Assembly (NCBI RefSeq): GCF_014651955.1
Contig: NZ_BMXW01000007.1
Coordinates: forward strand, 1-64,000
Origin: Shewanella fodinae
GTDB taxonomy: Bacteria > Pseudomonadota > Gammaproteobacteria > Enterobacterales > Shewanellaceae
Length of the DNA stretch: 64,000 bases
Reading direction: 5' to 3'
The position numbers were made by a program, and so were the translations under genes. Positions 54,726 through 63,966 of the stretch are shown here, piece after piece (the first letter of the stretch is position 1; every line of letters begins with the position of its first letter). The notes below the pieces were generated by a model. It searched no databases, was not told the DNA's origin, and saw nothing but the letters and a program-made list of their open reading frames with translations.

Positions 54726-55053
54726 TTTAAAACGTAAGCAGCAGAAACAGAAACCCCAAAAAGTGTCTATCGAAGAATTCATCGAAGATGCTGTCAATTA
54801 TGCCGAGGGCAAACCCAGCCAATTGCAGAAATCGGCTAAGCCTAAAAAAACAGCACCGCGAAAATTCCGTCATGCCACCTTTAGTCTCAGTGAGACTAGC
54901 ATCCGTCAGCTTGACAATTTAGCTCAGTCCACCGGGATCGCAAAATCCCGGCTGCTTAGAATGTTTATTCACTACTACTTTGATTTGTCGGAACCGGAGC
55001 AACAAGAGCTGTTGGAGCAGCTGCAAGATCTAACACCACCATCCGCTCAATGA
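54712..55053 (+). CDS. Ribbon-helix-helix-like partner of ParA
   Basis: This 113-residue protein has a strongly basic N-terminus (MSLTDLKRKQQKQKPQK) and a C-terminal part RHATFSLSETSIRQLDNL then KSRLLRMFIHYYFD, consistent with a ribbon-helix-helix fold. It overlaps the ParA gene by 14 bases, so it is translationally coupled. By analogy to plasmid systems it would be the DNA-binding half of a partition pair. I saw no cluster of repeats that would be its centromere site, but an inspection by eye may miss it. An earlier in-frame ATG at 54643 is inside parA and unlikely. Confidence 0.75.
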   Translation: MSLTDLKRKQQKQKPQKVSIEEFIEDAVNYAEGKPSQLQKSAKPKKTAPRKFRHATFSLSETSIRQLDNLAQSTGIAKSRLLRMFIHYYFDLSEPEQQELLEQLQDLTPPSAQ

Positions 55054-55061
55054 AAGACTCA

Positions 55062-55304
55062 TCAGTGATTGCAAATCAGGCTAGCGTCGGTGGTGAGCCC
55101 TTGGCTGCGATCAATAAATTTGCCTTTCTGCGCCAGAAACTGGAGCAGCGCCTCAGCATCCATGTCACTGGCACTACAAGTGTGAAAACGTGCATCAGCA
55201 CCAAAACGCTGCGTCATCTGCAGTAGTAGTTCGCTCTTACTTAATCCCTGAGGGTATTCCAACAGCAATTGCAGTACTTCATGACCATGAATCGAGTCAC
55301 TCAT
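55062..55304 (-). CDS. yecH: YecH family metal-binding protein
   Basis: An 80-residue protein starting MSDSIHGHEVLQLLLEY, with RFHTCSASDMDAEALLQF and a C-terminal LICNH. The conserved His and Cys residues (HGHE, HTC, CNH) suggest metal binding. It matches E. coli YecH in layout; function unknown. GGAGTGAAAAG precedes the ATG; a frame to 55391 adds an unsupported leader. Confidence 0.9.
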   Translation of the reverse strand: MSDSIHGHEVLQLLLEYPQGLSKSELLLQMTQRFGADARFHTCSASDMDAEALLQFLAQKGKFIDRSQGLTTDASLICNH

Positions 55305-55452
55305 CTTTTCACTCCGATAAAAAGCATTAAAAATATATCTTATATCTACTTTTGTGCTGATTTCACTGATTTGGCGCAATAACGCTGGCAATATATGATT
55401 CCCGTCAGCAATATGGGAAAATTATCGCGTCCGTTAACTCTGCAGGTTTTCA

Positions 55453-57120
55453 ATGTCACTTATTCTTGCCCTGACGCAACAGATGTGTCTGTACTTGGTA
55501 ATTGTCTACCTCACCAGCAAGACACCGCTGTTTAAGCTATTTACTGAAAACTCCACGCGTTTACCGCACAAAATATTTATCTATCTGGTTTTTTCAGCGT
55601 TCTGCATCATGGCGACTTACTTTGGTGAACAAGCACATGGTGCCATTGCCAATACCCGCGCCATGGGGGCGGTACTCGGTGGTCTGTTAGGCGGTCCCGC
55701 GACTGGTTTTCTGGTGGGACTGACCGGAGGTCTGCACCGATACACTCTTGGCGGTTTTACCGATGTAGCCTGTGCCGTATCAACCACCATGGAAGGCCTG
55801 AGTGCCGGCATGATCAATTTATATCTGCGGCGGCACGGTAAAAGTGAACTGGTATTCAATCCGATGGTGGTCGGTCTGGTAACTTTCTATGCCGAGATGA
55901 TGCAGATGTGCATTATTCTGATGATTGCCAATCCTTTCGAAGAAGCGCTGGAATTGGTGCGACAGATTGCGCCACCAATGTTAATTGTAAATTCCCTAGG
56001 TGCGGCGTCATTTATGAGCATGGTACGCGACCAGAAAACGATGTTCGACAAGATGTCGTCTACTTTTTCCACCAAAGCCCTTAAAATTGCCGAACGCAGC
56101 GTTGGCTTACTCAGCAAAGGTTTCAATGAAGCCTCTAGCACGCAAGTGGCGCAGATTGTCATTGAAGAAACTAATGTTGGAGCGGTGGCTATCACCGACC
56201 GTGAGAAACTCATGGCTTTTATCGGTATCGGTGCCGACCATCACTTACCGGGGACGCCGATATCCTCGCAAATCACTATGGATGCAATCCACCAGAACAA
56301 AGTCATGTTTGCCGATGGTGTAGAATTCCCCTATTCCTGCTCCATCTCACCTAATTGTAAGCTGGGCTCAAGTTTGGTGATCCCGCTTCGCAGTGACAAC
56401 GAAGTGATTGGCACCATCAAACTGTATGAACCTAAAAACAAATTGTTTCTCAACATCAACCGGACACTGGGGGAAGGGATTGCCCGCTTGTTGTCGAACC
56501 AGATCCTATACGGCCGTTTTGAACAACAGCAGAATCTGCTGACACAGGCGGAACTCAAATTGCTGCAGGCGCAGGTCAACCCACACTTTTTGTTCAATGC
56601 CTTAAATACCATCAGCGCGATTATTCGTCGCAATCCGGACAAAGCCCGACAGTTATTACAGCAACTCAGTCAATTCCTGCGCATCAACCTGAAACGCACC
56701 ACCGGCATGGTGAGCCTTGGCGATGAACTGGAGCATATCGAATCTTACCTAACCATCGAAAAAGCCCGTTTTATCGACAAACTCAAAGTCAGTATTGATA
56801 TTCCTCAAGAGCTCTACGCTGTGCAGGTTCCAGCGTTTACCTTGCAACCTATCATCGAAAATGCGGTAAAACACGGCACTTCGCACATGATGGAAACCGG
56901 AATTATCACCGTTAAAGCGATACAACAAGATAATGATCTTATACTGGAAGTAACTGATAATGCTGGTTTATACCAACCACGCTCTGATTCTGATGGTTTA
57001 GGGATGAATCTAGTTCACAAACGGATCCAAAACCTATATGGCGATGAATATGGGGTAACCGTTGAATATGAACCGGAAGTGTTTACCAAAGTTAACATCC
57101 ATCTACCCAACAAGGTCTAA
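55453..57120 (+). CDS. btsS: BtsS-type (LytS/YehU) sensor histidine kinase
   Basis: A 555-residue kinase with the 5TM-LYT membrane domain in the first ~190 residues (MGAVLGGLLGGPATGFLVGL). A GAF-like domain follows (~215-350), then a HisKA-type region with QVNPHFLFNALNTIS carrying the phospho-His, and an ATPase domain with ENAVKHG. In E. coli, BtsS senses extracellular pyruvate and, with BtsR, drives btsT. The response regulator starts two bases after the stop, and a CstA-family transporter with a matching operator array follows, so the same circuit is likely. Confidence 0.93.
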   Translation: MSLILALTQQMCLYLVIVYLTSKTPLFKLFTENSTRLPHKIFIYLVFSAFCIMATYFGEQAHGAIANTRAMGAVLGGLLGGPATGFLVGLTGGLHRYTLGGFTDVACAVSTTMEGLSAGMINLYLRRHGKSELVFNPMVVGLVTFYAEMMQMCIILMIANPFEEALELVRQIAPPMLIVNSLGAASFMSMVRDQKTMFDKMSSTFSTKALKIAERSVGLLSKGFNEASSTQVAQIVIEETNVGAVAITDREKLMAFIGIGADHHLPGTPISSQITMDAIHQNKVMFADGVEFPYSCSISPNCKLGSSLVIPLRSDNEVIGTIKLYEPKNKLFLNINRTLGEGIARLLSNQILYGRFEQQQNLLTQAELKLLQAQVNPHFLFNALNTISAIIRRNPDKARQLLQQLSQFLRINLKRTTGMVSLGDELEHIESYLTIEKARFIDKLKVSIDIPQELYAVQVPAFTLQPIIENAVKHGTSHMMETGIITVKAIQQDNDLILEVTDNAGLYQPRSDSDGLGMNLVHKRIQNLYGDEYGVTVEYEPEVFTKVNIHLPNKV

Positions 57121-57122
57121 CG

Positions 57123-57833
57123 ATGATTAGCTGTTTGATTGTTGATGATGAGCCTTATGCCAGACAAGAATTGGCGGATTTACTGCTGCAAGCGGGTGAT
57201 CTACAAATAGTCGGTCAGTGCAGCAATGCGCTAGAAGCCATGCAGGCAATTAGCAAACATAAACCCGATCTGTTGTTTTTGGATATCCAGATGCCGCGTA
57301 TCAGCGGTATGGAACTTATCGCAATGTTAGACCCGGAAACCATGCCTAGAGTGGTGTTTGTGACCGCTTATGATGAGTTTGCCGTGCGCGCTTTTGATAA
57401 TCATGCCTTTGATTATCTGCTGAAGCCGCTCGATGAAAAACGCCTCCGGCAGACATTGGAAAAAGTGCGGAAGGATTTACGTCCTAAGTCACTGGATGTT
57501 CTGATGCCACAGTATCTAGAACATTTGCCCTGTTTCAGCGCTAATCGACTGAAGATCATCGCAGTTAAAGATGTTGAATATGTGTTTAGCGATCTCAGCG
57601 GCATCCATGTTGCGACGGCAAAGGAGAAGGTGCATACCGAGCTGACACTGAAAGTACTGGAGGAAAAGACGCCCTTGTTACGCTGTCATCGCCAATATCT
57701 GGTGGCCCCCTCGGCGATAGCGGAGATTGAAATATTGGAAACCGGGGCCGAAGTAACAACGCATAGTGGTGCCAAAGTCCCCGTCTCCAGACGTTTTCTT
57801 AAACCGCTCAAGCAGGCTTTCGGTTTCCAGTAA
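57123..57833 (+). CDS. btsR: BtsR-type LytTR response regulator
   Basis: A 236-residue regulator. The receiver domain starts MISCLIVDDEPYARQELADLL, with phospho-acceptor D in LLFLDIQMPRISG and the K in YLLKPLDEKRL. The C-terminal LytTR DNA-binding domain includes IAVKDVEYVFSDLSGIHV and LLRCHRQYLV. It is translationally close to btsS. Its probable targets are the six repeats that lie between it and the transporter. Confidence 0.93.
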   Translation: MISCLIVDDEPYARQELADLLLQAGDLQIVGQCSNALEAMQAISKHKPDLLFLDIQMPRISGMELIAMLDPETMPRVVFVTAYDEFAVRAFDNHAFDYLLKPLDEKRLRQTLEKVRKDLRPKSLDVLMPQYLEHLPCFSANRLKIIAVKDVEYVFSDLSGIHVATAKEKVHTELTLKVLEEKTPLLRCHRQYLVAPSAIAEIEILETGAEVTTHSGAKVPVSRRFLKPLKQAFGFQ

Positions 57834-57877
57834 TACAACAAGCAACAGCATCGCTGTTCATGTGGTAACGGTAAGTT

Positions 57878-57986
57878 ACCACTTACCCCGATTATCGACC
57901 GCTCAACCCGGTATCTGACCGCTCAATTGTTACCAAAACCGCTTATCTGTATCAGCAACCGCTCAACCATCGCTTTTGACCGCTAA
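57878..57986 (+). promoter_or_regulatory. Six-fold tandem operator array, predicted BtsR binding
   Basis: Six copies of ACC(A/G)CT(C/T/A)A occur in the same orientation at 57878, 57898, 57918, 57938, 57958 and 57979, that is at 20-, 20-, 20-, 20- and 21-bp steps (about two helical turns, same face of the DNA). The E. coli YehT/BtsR site is two direct repeats of ACC(G/A)CT(C/T)A. The array ends 12 bp before the -35 of a candidate promoter for the transporter. Confidence 0.85.
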
Positions 57987-57998
57987 CTCAAACTCAAC

Positions 57999-58026
57999 TT
58001 GGCGTTGTTACGCAATTGTTTACACT
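57999..58026 (+). promoter_or_regulatory. Candidate promoter of the cstA-type gene
   Basis: TTGGCG (57999-58004) and TACACT (58021-58026), spacing 16. It is followed by a short leader and a strong ribosome site GGGGGAG before the ATG at 58058. The weak -35/-10 fits a promoter that needs the activator bound next to it. Confidence 0.5.
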
Positions 58027-58057
58027 TGCTACGATTCTAATTGGGGGAGACAAACCT

Positions 58058-59503
58058 ATGTTGTGGTTCCTACTGTGTGTCGGCCTGCTGGTCGGCGGTT
58101 ACTTTATCTACGGGACCTTCGTTGAGAAGGTGTTCGGTATTAACAAACAACGCCAAACTCCGGCTTATGCCCAGAACGATGGTGTTGACTATGTGCCAAT
58201 GTCAAAAGGCAAAGTTTACTTGATCCAGCTTCTGAATATCGCAGGTGTTGGTCCAATCTTTGGCCCTATCTTGGGGGCGCTCTACGGCCCTGCCGCCATG
58301 TTATGGATTGTTATCGGCTGTATTTTTGCCGGGGCAGTACATGACTATTTTTCTGGTATGCTATCTGTCCGTAACAATGGCCAATCAGTACCAAACCTAG
58401 CAGGCAAATACCTAGGTAAGAATGCCAAAAACTTTATGAATATCTTCGCTCTGGTGCTATTGCTACTGGTCGGTGTGGTGTTCATTTCTGCTCCGGCAGG
58501 TCTGTTGGGTAAATTGACCGGTTGGAATGTCAGCATGTTCGTTGGCATCATTTTTGTGTACTACCTGATCGCCACCATCGTTCCCATTGACAAGATCATT
58601 GGCCGCCTGTACCCGTTCTTTGGTGCCTTGCTGATGTTCATGTCTGTCGGTCTGACTGCGGCAATTATCGTTTCTGACCAGCACACACTGTTGGCAGGCT
58701 TCGGTCCTGGCGACTTCCTGCAGAACCTGAACCCGAAAGATGCACCGCTGTGGCCAGCACTGTTCATCACCATCGCTTGTGGTGCGGTATCCGGCTTCCA
58801 TGCCACTCAGTCACCGCTGATGGCTCGTTGTGTGGAAAATGAATCCAACGGTCGCTTTGTGTTCTACGGTGCCATGATTGGTGAAGGTATTATTGCGTTG
58901 ATTTGGTGTGCAATTGCCCTGTCATTCTTTGATGGTGTACAAGGGCTGAGCGATGCGATGGCTGGCAACCCGGCTAACGTAGTGTACGGTGCCTCTACAG
59001 GTCTGCTGGGTGCGGTTGGTGGCTTCCTTGCAGTATTAGGGGTAATTATTCTGCCAATCACGTCTGGTGACACCGCCTTCCGCGCTGCACGTCTGATCCT
59101 GGCTGAATACTTCAACATGCCACAAACCAAAATCTCCAAACGTCTGGTACTGGCTATTCCGCTGTTCGTGCTGGGCGCCATCCTGACCCAAGTAGACTTT
59201 GGGGTTATCTGGCGCTACTTCGGTGTGGCTAACCAAGCAACTGCCGTGATGATGCTGTGGACTGCCTCAGCTTATCTGGTACGCCATAACAAGCTGCACT
59301 GGATCTGTACCATTCCAGCCATGTTTATGACTGACGTGGTGATCAGCTTCCTGCTGAACTCCAACACATTGGGTGCGGGGCTGCCGATGACAGTTTCCAC
59401 CATTGCCGGTACTATCATGACCGTGTTAATCACCGGGCTGGTGATCTACATTGGCAAAGGCAAGGCGCAGGAACTGGCGGCGACTGAAGCTGAAGAAATT
59501 TAA
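58058..59503 (+). CDS. CstA/BtsT-family carbon-starvation (pyruvate) transporter, short form
   Basis: A 481-residue membrane protein with about 13 hydrophobic segments. DYVPMSKGKVYLIQLLNIAG, GPILGALYGP and VHDYFSGMLSVRN are typical of the CstA family. E. coli CstA and BtsT are ~700-716 residues, so this belongs to the short subgroup and lacks the long C-terminal region. Given BtsSR and the operator array, pyruvate uptake is the most likely substrate, inferred. A strong SD (GGGGGAG) supports the ATG at 58058; the frame extends to 58016. Confidence 0.88.
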   Translation: MLWFLLCVGLLVGGYFIYGTFVEKVFGINKQRQTPAYAQNDGVDYVPMSKGKVYLIQLLNIAGVGPIFGPILGALYGPAAMLWIVIGCIFAGAVHDYFSGMLSVRNNGQSVPNLAGKYLGKNAKNFMNIFALVLLLLVGVVFISAPAGLLGKLTGWNVSMFVGIIFVYYLIATIVPIDKIIGRLYPFFGALLMFMSVGLTAAIIVSDQHTLLAGFGPGDFLQNLNPKDAPLWPALFITIACGAVSGFHATQSPLMARCVENESNGRFVFYGAMIGEGIIALIWCAIALSFFDGVQGLSDAMAGNPANVVYGASTGLLGAVGGFLAVLGVIILPITSGDTAFRAARLILAEYFNMPQTKISKRLVLAIPLFVLGAILTQVDFGVIWRYFGVANQATAVMMLWTASAYLVRHNKLHWICTIPAMFMTDVVISFLLNSNTLGAGLPMTVSTIAGTIMTVLITGLVIYIGKGKAQELAATEAEEI

Positions 59504-59531
59504 TAATAAATAAAAAACGCAACATGAAGAC

Positions 59532-59566
59532 CAAAGAGCCAGTCCTTTAGGACTGGCTTTTTTATT
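59532..59566 (+). terminator. Terminator after cstA-type gene
   Basis: GCCAGTCC-TTTA-GGACTGGC is followed by TTTTTTATT. Confidence 0.9.
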
Positions 59567-59590
59567 ATTGCAGAGGCAAATCTGTGCATA

Positions 59591-60505
59591 TCAAATAGCG
59601 CCGGGCTGCAGGTGTTTCGCAAACGGAAAAGCAGCTTTCAGACGCTGAATTTCTGCTGCATCCGTAATCCGCAATAACCATTGCCCTAATTCCCAGTTTG
59701 TCAGTAAATCACTGTCAGCGAGTGGCGTATAAACTCGTGAAGCATCTCGGCGCACCAATTCCAGAAGTTCAGGTGCCTCTACGCCATCCATCGCCACCAG
59801 ATCCACCCTTTGCAACCAGGGTATTGCCGCAATCGGTAATAACTGAGAGTCCACATCGTGCTGCAGTAATAGCAATTCGCCGTGGCTATCAATTTCAGTA
59901 AAACATTGCTGATATCGAGTGCGGGTGAGACCGTCAAAACGCTCGCCATTGATTTGCAAAAAGCGCTCCCAGAAACGTCGGCGCTGCTGAGGAGTTGGCA
60001 ACTGTTGCTGAACATCTGCGCGTTTATCGGCAATAAAGTCCATCAGTGGTGCCAACGATGGCGGTAACAATGCTTCTAGTTTGCCACGGATATCCTTAGC
60101 AAATACCGGCGCGGCACCATTGGTACTCACCGCCACGATGAGCCGACCCCGATCCACCAGTGAAGGCGTGATAAAGTCGCAGTTGTCAGGATCATCTACC
60201 ACATTAACCATCGCCCCTTCTGCTCGGGCCAACTCGGCTAACTGTTGGTTCAACAACCTATCGGCAGTGGCAATGTACACCAGATCAGCTTGTTGCAGAT
60301 CGGCTGTAGTGACGGTACGACAGGACAGTGTGATACGGCCACTTTCGGCATATTCGGCAACATCATCACACACGTTGGGTGCAATCACCTGAATGTCGGC
60401 TTCAGAACGAGCCAACAAATCCAGCTTGCGACTGGCGACTTCACCGGCACCAACCAGTAACACAGATAGATTCGAAGTATCGACAAATAGCGGGAAATAG
60501 CGCAT
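59591..60505 (-). CDS. Precorrin-2 dehydrogenase/sirohydrochlorin ferrochelatase (Met8/CysG N-terminal type)
   Basis: 304 residues from the ATG at 60505. The NAD-binding start MRYFPLFVDTSNLSVLLVGA contains VGAGEVASRKLDLL. DNCDFITPSLVDRG and AVSTNGAAPVFAKDIR follow, the signature of the siroheme-synthase dehydrogenase half. Unlike CysG it lacks the C-terminal uroporphyrinogen methyltransferase. Instead it carries about 100 residues after the Met8 core (from ~205) that I could not assign. It makes siroheme for sulfite and nitrite reductases. Confidence 0.85.
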   Translation of the reverse strand: MRYFPLFVDTSNLSVLLVGAGEVASRKLDLLARSEADIQVIAPNVCDDVAEYAESGRITLSCRTVTTADLQQADLVYIATADRLLNQQLAELARAEGAMVNVVDDPDNCDFITPSLVDRGRLIVAVSTNGAAPVFAKDIRGKLEALLPPSLAPLMDFIADKRADVQQQLPTPQQRRRFWERFLQINGERFDGLTRTRYQQCFTEIDSHGELLLLQHDVDSQLLPIAAIPWLQRVDLVAMDGVEAPELLELVRRDASRVYTPLADSDLLTNWELGQWLLRITDAAEIQRLKAAFPFAKHLQPGAI

Positions 60506-60585
60506 CGGTCCGGGTTCCAAAGCTGACGTTAGACGTTATCTGTCAGCATAAAACTGACAGATGTCACCGGATCGCAGTATTCAGG

Positions 60586-60903
60586 TCAGTTGTGACACTC
60601 ACTGCGTTCGGCACTGCAATTCCAACACAGTTCGAAACTGGCGTCATTAAATTCGTGACATTGCAAACATTGCCATTGCGGCAAATCGGCATTTAACGTC
60701 GCTAACTGTGACTGAGCCGGCTCCTGTTGTGACTCCGGGATCCACAGCTCTACCGTCTGCATATCAACCGGTAACTCGCCAACACCGCCCATCAGCGCTT
60801 CACCACGTAACTCCACGGTTATACCACAGGCCTCCAGCATACCTTTCCATGTATGAGCCTGAAGCAAATTTCCGCCAGCAACTAGTATCTTACGTTCTTC
60901 CAT
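60586..60903 (-). CDS. DUF2007 domain protein with C-terminal zinc ribbon
   Basis: A 105-residue protein. The N-terminus ERKILVAGGNLLQAHTWKGM matches the DUF2007 signal-transduction-like domain, related to PII-like folds. The C-terminus has CLQCHEFNDASFELCWNC, a Cys4 RanBP2-type zinc ribbon, then a short tail. Function unknown. It lies 80 bases upstream of the siroheme gene on the same strand. Confidence 0.8.
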   Translation of the reverse strand: MEERKILVAGGNLLQAHTWKGMLEACGITVELRGEALMGGVGELPVDMQTVELWIPESQQEPAQSQLATLNADLPQWQCLQCHEFNDASFELCWNCSAERSECHN

Positions 60904-61101
60904 GTGACTTCCTACCGCTAGACTCTACCCATCAGGTAAAGAAAAATCAGGAATAAATCGGATGGACAAAAATTAAGCTGTTCAAATTTTGTCAAGCGAC
61001 ATGCTACTGCCTGATAAAGCGGCTGTCGAGCGGTACTCAGTAAAAATTTACTTTTCATCAACATTTGGGGGCGAACACAGCAGCCCCGACAGATGTACAA
61101 T

Positions 61102-61132
61102 AAAAAGAGCCACCCGATAGAGTGGCTCTTTC
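61102..61132 (-). terminator. Terminator after secF
   Basis: On the minus strand AAAGAGCCACTC, then a short loop and GTGGCTCTTTTTATT. It closes the secDF transcript. Confidence 0.85.
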
Positions 61133-61152
61133 CAATTTAGCTATGGGCTTGA

Positions 61153-62100
61153 TTAAGGCATGATAGAGGGCTGATCGGCGCCTTCTTTCTCGACCTGAAC
61201 CGGCATCATATGTTCGCGGCAAATGCCTAGCTTGATTGCCAGAAAACTGGCCACATAGATAGAGGAATAAGTACCCACGGTAATCCCCATCAGCAATGAA
61301 GTTGCAAAACCATGGATCAGCGTACCGCCTTTCAAGAACAACGCAATTACCGTAATAATGGTCGTTCCGGTGGTAATGATGGTACGGCTCATGGTCTGAG
61401 TGATGGAAGTATTTACCACCTCAGTCGGTGTTGCCTTACGCATCTTCAGGAAGTTTTCACGGATACGGTCAAACACCACAATAGTGTCGTTCAACGAGTA
61501 ACCGACCACGGTCAACACCCCGGCCAATACTGTTAGGTCAAATTCTAACTGTAGGAATGAGAACAGCCCCAGTGTTACCGTCACGTCGTGCGCCAGTGCT
61601 GCCACCGCGCCCACCGACAACCGCCATTCGAAACGAAAAGTGACATAAAGCAGGATACAGATAAGAGCCACCAGCACCGCCAGTGCCCCCTGTTCTGCTA
61701 GCTCCTTACCTACCTGAGGGCCAACAAATTCGACACTCTTCTGCACCACTTGTGGATCCTGCGCCTTAGCAGCACCTATCACCAGTTTTACTTGATCATC
61801 ACTCTTGACGCCTTCCTTAGTCTGCAACCGCACTACGACATCGCGGCTGGAACCAAAGTTCTGCACCACTGCACCAGAAATGATTTCATTATCCAGTTTG
61901 TCACGCAGTAAATTCAGATCAGCGGGCTGACTAAACGTCAGCTGAATTGACGTACCACCAGTGAAATCCAAGCCCCAGTTAATGCCCTTGGTCGCCAGCG
62001 ACACCAACGACAGCACCACCAGGATCAATGACATGATACTGATAGGTAATGCATGACGGAGAAAGTTGACTGAGCCTTTAAAAGATAAAATCTGCAACAT
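61153..62100 (-). CDS. secF: Protein translocase subunit SecF
   Basis: With SecD it uses the proton gradient to help pull proteins out of the Sec channel. 315 residues from the ATG at 62100; AGGAG lies nine bases upstream, better spaced than for the GTG at 62106. The first periplasmic region follows WGLDFTGGTSIQLTF, and six helices are typical. It starts 12 bases after the secD stop. Confidence 0.95.
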   Translation of the reverse strand: MLQILSFKGSVNFLRHALPISIMSLILVVLSLVSLATKGINWGLDFTGGTSIQLTFSQPADLNLLRDKLDNEIISGAVVQNFGSSRDVVVRLQTKEGVKSDDQVKLVIGAAKAQDPQVVQKSVEFVGPQVGKELAEQGALAVLVALICILLYVTFRFEWRLSVGAVAALAHDVTVTLGLFSFLQLEFDLTVLAGVLTVVGYSLNDTIVVFDRIRENFLKMRKATPTEVVNTSITQTMSRTIITTGTTIITVIALFLKGGTLIHGFATSLLMGITVGTYSSIYVASFLAIKLGICREHMMPVQVEKEGADQPSIMP

Positions 62101-62112
62101 GTCCACGATCTC

Positions 62113-63966
62113 CTATATAGACAGCTTTTTCAGGCGCTTACCGCCCCACAGGGCATTCACAATCGCACGAGTACCCACAATCGCGGTAAACATGGATGTG
62201 GCGATACCTATCATCAGCGTCACTGCAAAGCCCTTGATGGCACCAGTGCCTACGGCAAACAGGATCAGGGCCGTAATGAAGGTCGTAATGTTCGCGTCAG
62301 CAATCGTCGAAAACGCATTGCCATAACCTTCATGAATCGCCTGCTGAATAGAGCGACCTGCGCGTAATTCTTCACGAATACGCTCGTTAATCAGCACGTT
62401 ACCGTCTACCGCCATACCGACCGTCAACACCATACCGGCGATACCAGGCAACGTCAGCACAGCACCAGGGATCATCGACATCACGCCCACCACCATCACC
62501 AGGTTAGCGGTCAACGCTAGGTTGGCTATCACCCCAAATGCGCGGTAGTAAACCATCATGAACAGCAGCACCACCACCATGCCCCAAATCATCGCCTGTA
62601 GACCATTCTGAATGTTCTCGGCGCCTAGGCTTGGACCAATTGTACGTTCTTCTACGATGGACACTGGCGCAATCAAGGCGCCAGCGCGCAGCAGCAACGC
62701 CAGATTCTGTGCTTCACCATGTGTCAGTCCGGTAATCACAAAGTTGCGTCCCAGGCGCGCCTGAATGGTGGCGACTGAAATCACTTCCTCGACTTTATTC
62801 ATTTTCACTGAGCCATCAGGATTACGCTCACCGCTATCCTTATACTCAATGAACAGTGTCGCCATCGGCTTCCCGATGTTGTCTTTGGTCACATCAGAGA
62901 AAATGCTGCCGCCTTTGGCATCCAGATTGATGCTCACTTGAGGTCGGCTGTACTGGTCAAATGATGGTTGAGCACCGGTGATATGATCACCTGTTAGCAT
63001 CACATCCTTGTAGAGGACGACTTCCCCGCCTTCACGACGTTTGTAAACTTCAGAACCAGCAGGAATACGCCCGGCTTTAGCGGCCGCCAAATCAGTTTTT
63101 TGATCCACCATGTGGAATTCAATAGAAGCGGTTGCTCCGAGAATTTCCTTAGCACGTGCGGTATCTTGCACCCCTGGTAATTCAACAATGATGCGTTCAG
63201 CGCCCTGACGCTGAACCACAGGTTCAGCCACCCCTAACTCGTTAACACGGTTACGGATAGTGGTGATGTTCTGGGTCAGTGCATCTTCTTTGATCTGTCG
63301 CAGATAATGTTCACTCATCGTCGCTAACAGCACAAAGTTGTCACCATCAGTGGTATCAGTAAACACCATCTCATTGTTGGAATGGGTTTTCAGGTATTGT
63401 TCCGCTTTTGCCAATGTTTCGGCATCTCGGAAACGTACTTCAATACCTTTCGGAGTCGCTTTGGCCCCAGCGTAACGAATACTCTGTTCGCGCAATTGGC
63501 TACGGAAATCCGCCACTTTAGCGTCTTCCATCTTGCGAATGGCTTCGCTCATATCCACTTCCATCAGGAAGTGCACACCGCCACGCAGGTCAAGACCGAG
63601 TTTCATGGGGTTAGCGCCAAGTTTCTCCAGCCACGCTGGCGTTGCAGGGGCTAAGTTAAGGGCTACCGAAAAGTTTTCACCCAGCGTAGAAGCTATCGCT
63701 TCCTTCGCCAACAGTTGATCTTCGGCACTGTTGACCCGCACCAGTAACTGGCCGTTTTCCAGTTCTGAGCGCTTGATCTTAATGCCTTTACTGAGCAACA
63801 GTTGTTCGACTTGAGTTTCAGTGGCAGGCGTCACGGCAGTACCGCGCGTTCCCACCACCTGCACCGCATGATCCTCACCAAAGAGGTTAGGCACAGCATA
63901 GAAAGCCCCCACGGCGATAATAATAATCACCAGCAGGTTCTTCCACATAGGATACTTATTTAACAC
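62113..63966 (-). CDS. secD: Protein translocase subunit SecD
   Basis: 617 residues, a typical gammaproteobacterial length. It starts at a GTG (63966) with GGGAG seven bases upstream. [20 protein letters not shown] is the first helix, [15 protein letters not shown] opens the periplasmic P1 domain, and six helices end in [17 protein letters not shown]. Next upstream on this strand, outside the window, yajC is expected. Confidence 0.96.
   Translation of the reverse strand: MLNKYPMWKNLLVIIIIAVGAFYAVPNLFGEDHAVQVVGTRGTAVTPATETQVEQLLLSKGIKIKRSELENGQLLVRVNSAEDQLLAKEAIASTLGENFSVALNLAPATPAWLEKLGANPMKLGLDLRGGVHFLMEVDMSEAIRKMEDAKVADFRSQLREQSIRYAGAKATPKGIEVRFRDAETLAKAEQYLKTHSNNEMVFTDTTDGDNFVLLATMSEHYLRQIKEDALTQNITTIRNRVNELGVAEPVVQRQGAERIIVELPGVQDTARAKEILGATASIEFHMVDQKTDLAAAKAGRIPAGSEVYKRREGGEVVLYKDVMLTGDHITGAQPSFDQYSRPQVSINLDAKGGSIFSDVTKDNIGKPMATLFIEYKDSGERNPDGSVKMNKVEEVISVATIQARLGRNFVITGLTHGEAQNLALLLRAGALIAPVSIVEERTIGPSLGAENIQNGLQAMIWGMVVVLLFMMVYYRAFGVIANLALTANLVMVVGVMSMIPGAVLTLPGIAGMVLTVGMAVDGNVLINERIREELRAGRSIQQAIHEGYGNAFSTIADANITTFITALILFAVGTGAIKGFAVTLMIGIATSMFTAIVGTRAIVNALWGGKRLKKLSI

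Noticed and set aside
60918..61100. Small open frame of 60 codons on the minus strand between secF and the DUF2007 gene
   Set aside because: It lacks a ribosome binding site and has odd composition (many Cys, Leu) with no conserved look. It is treated as non-coding.
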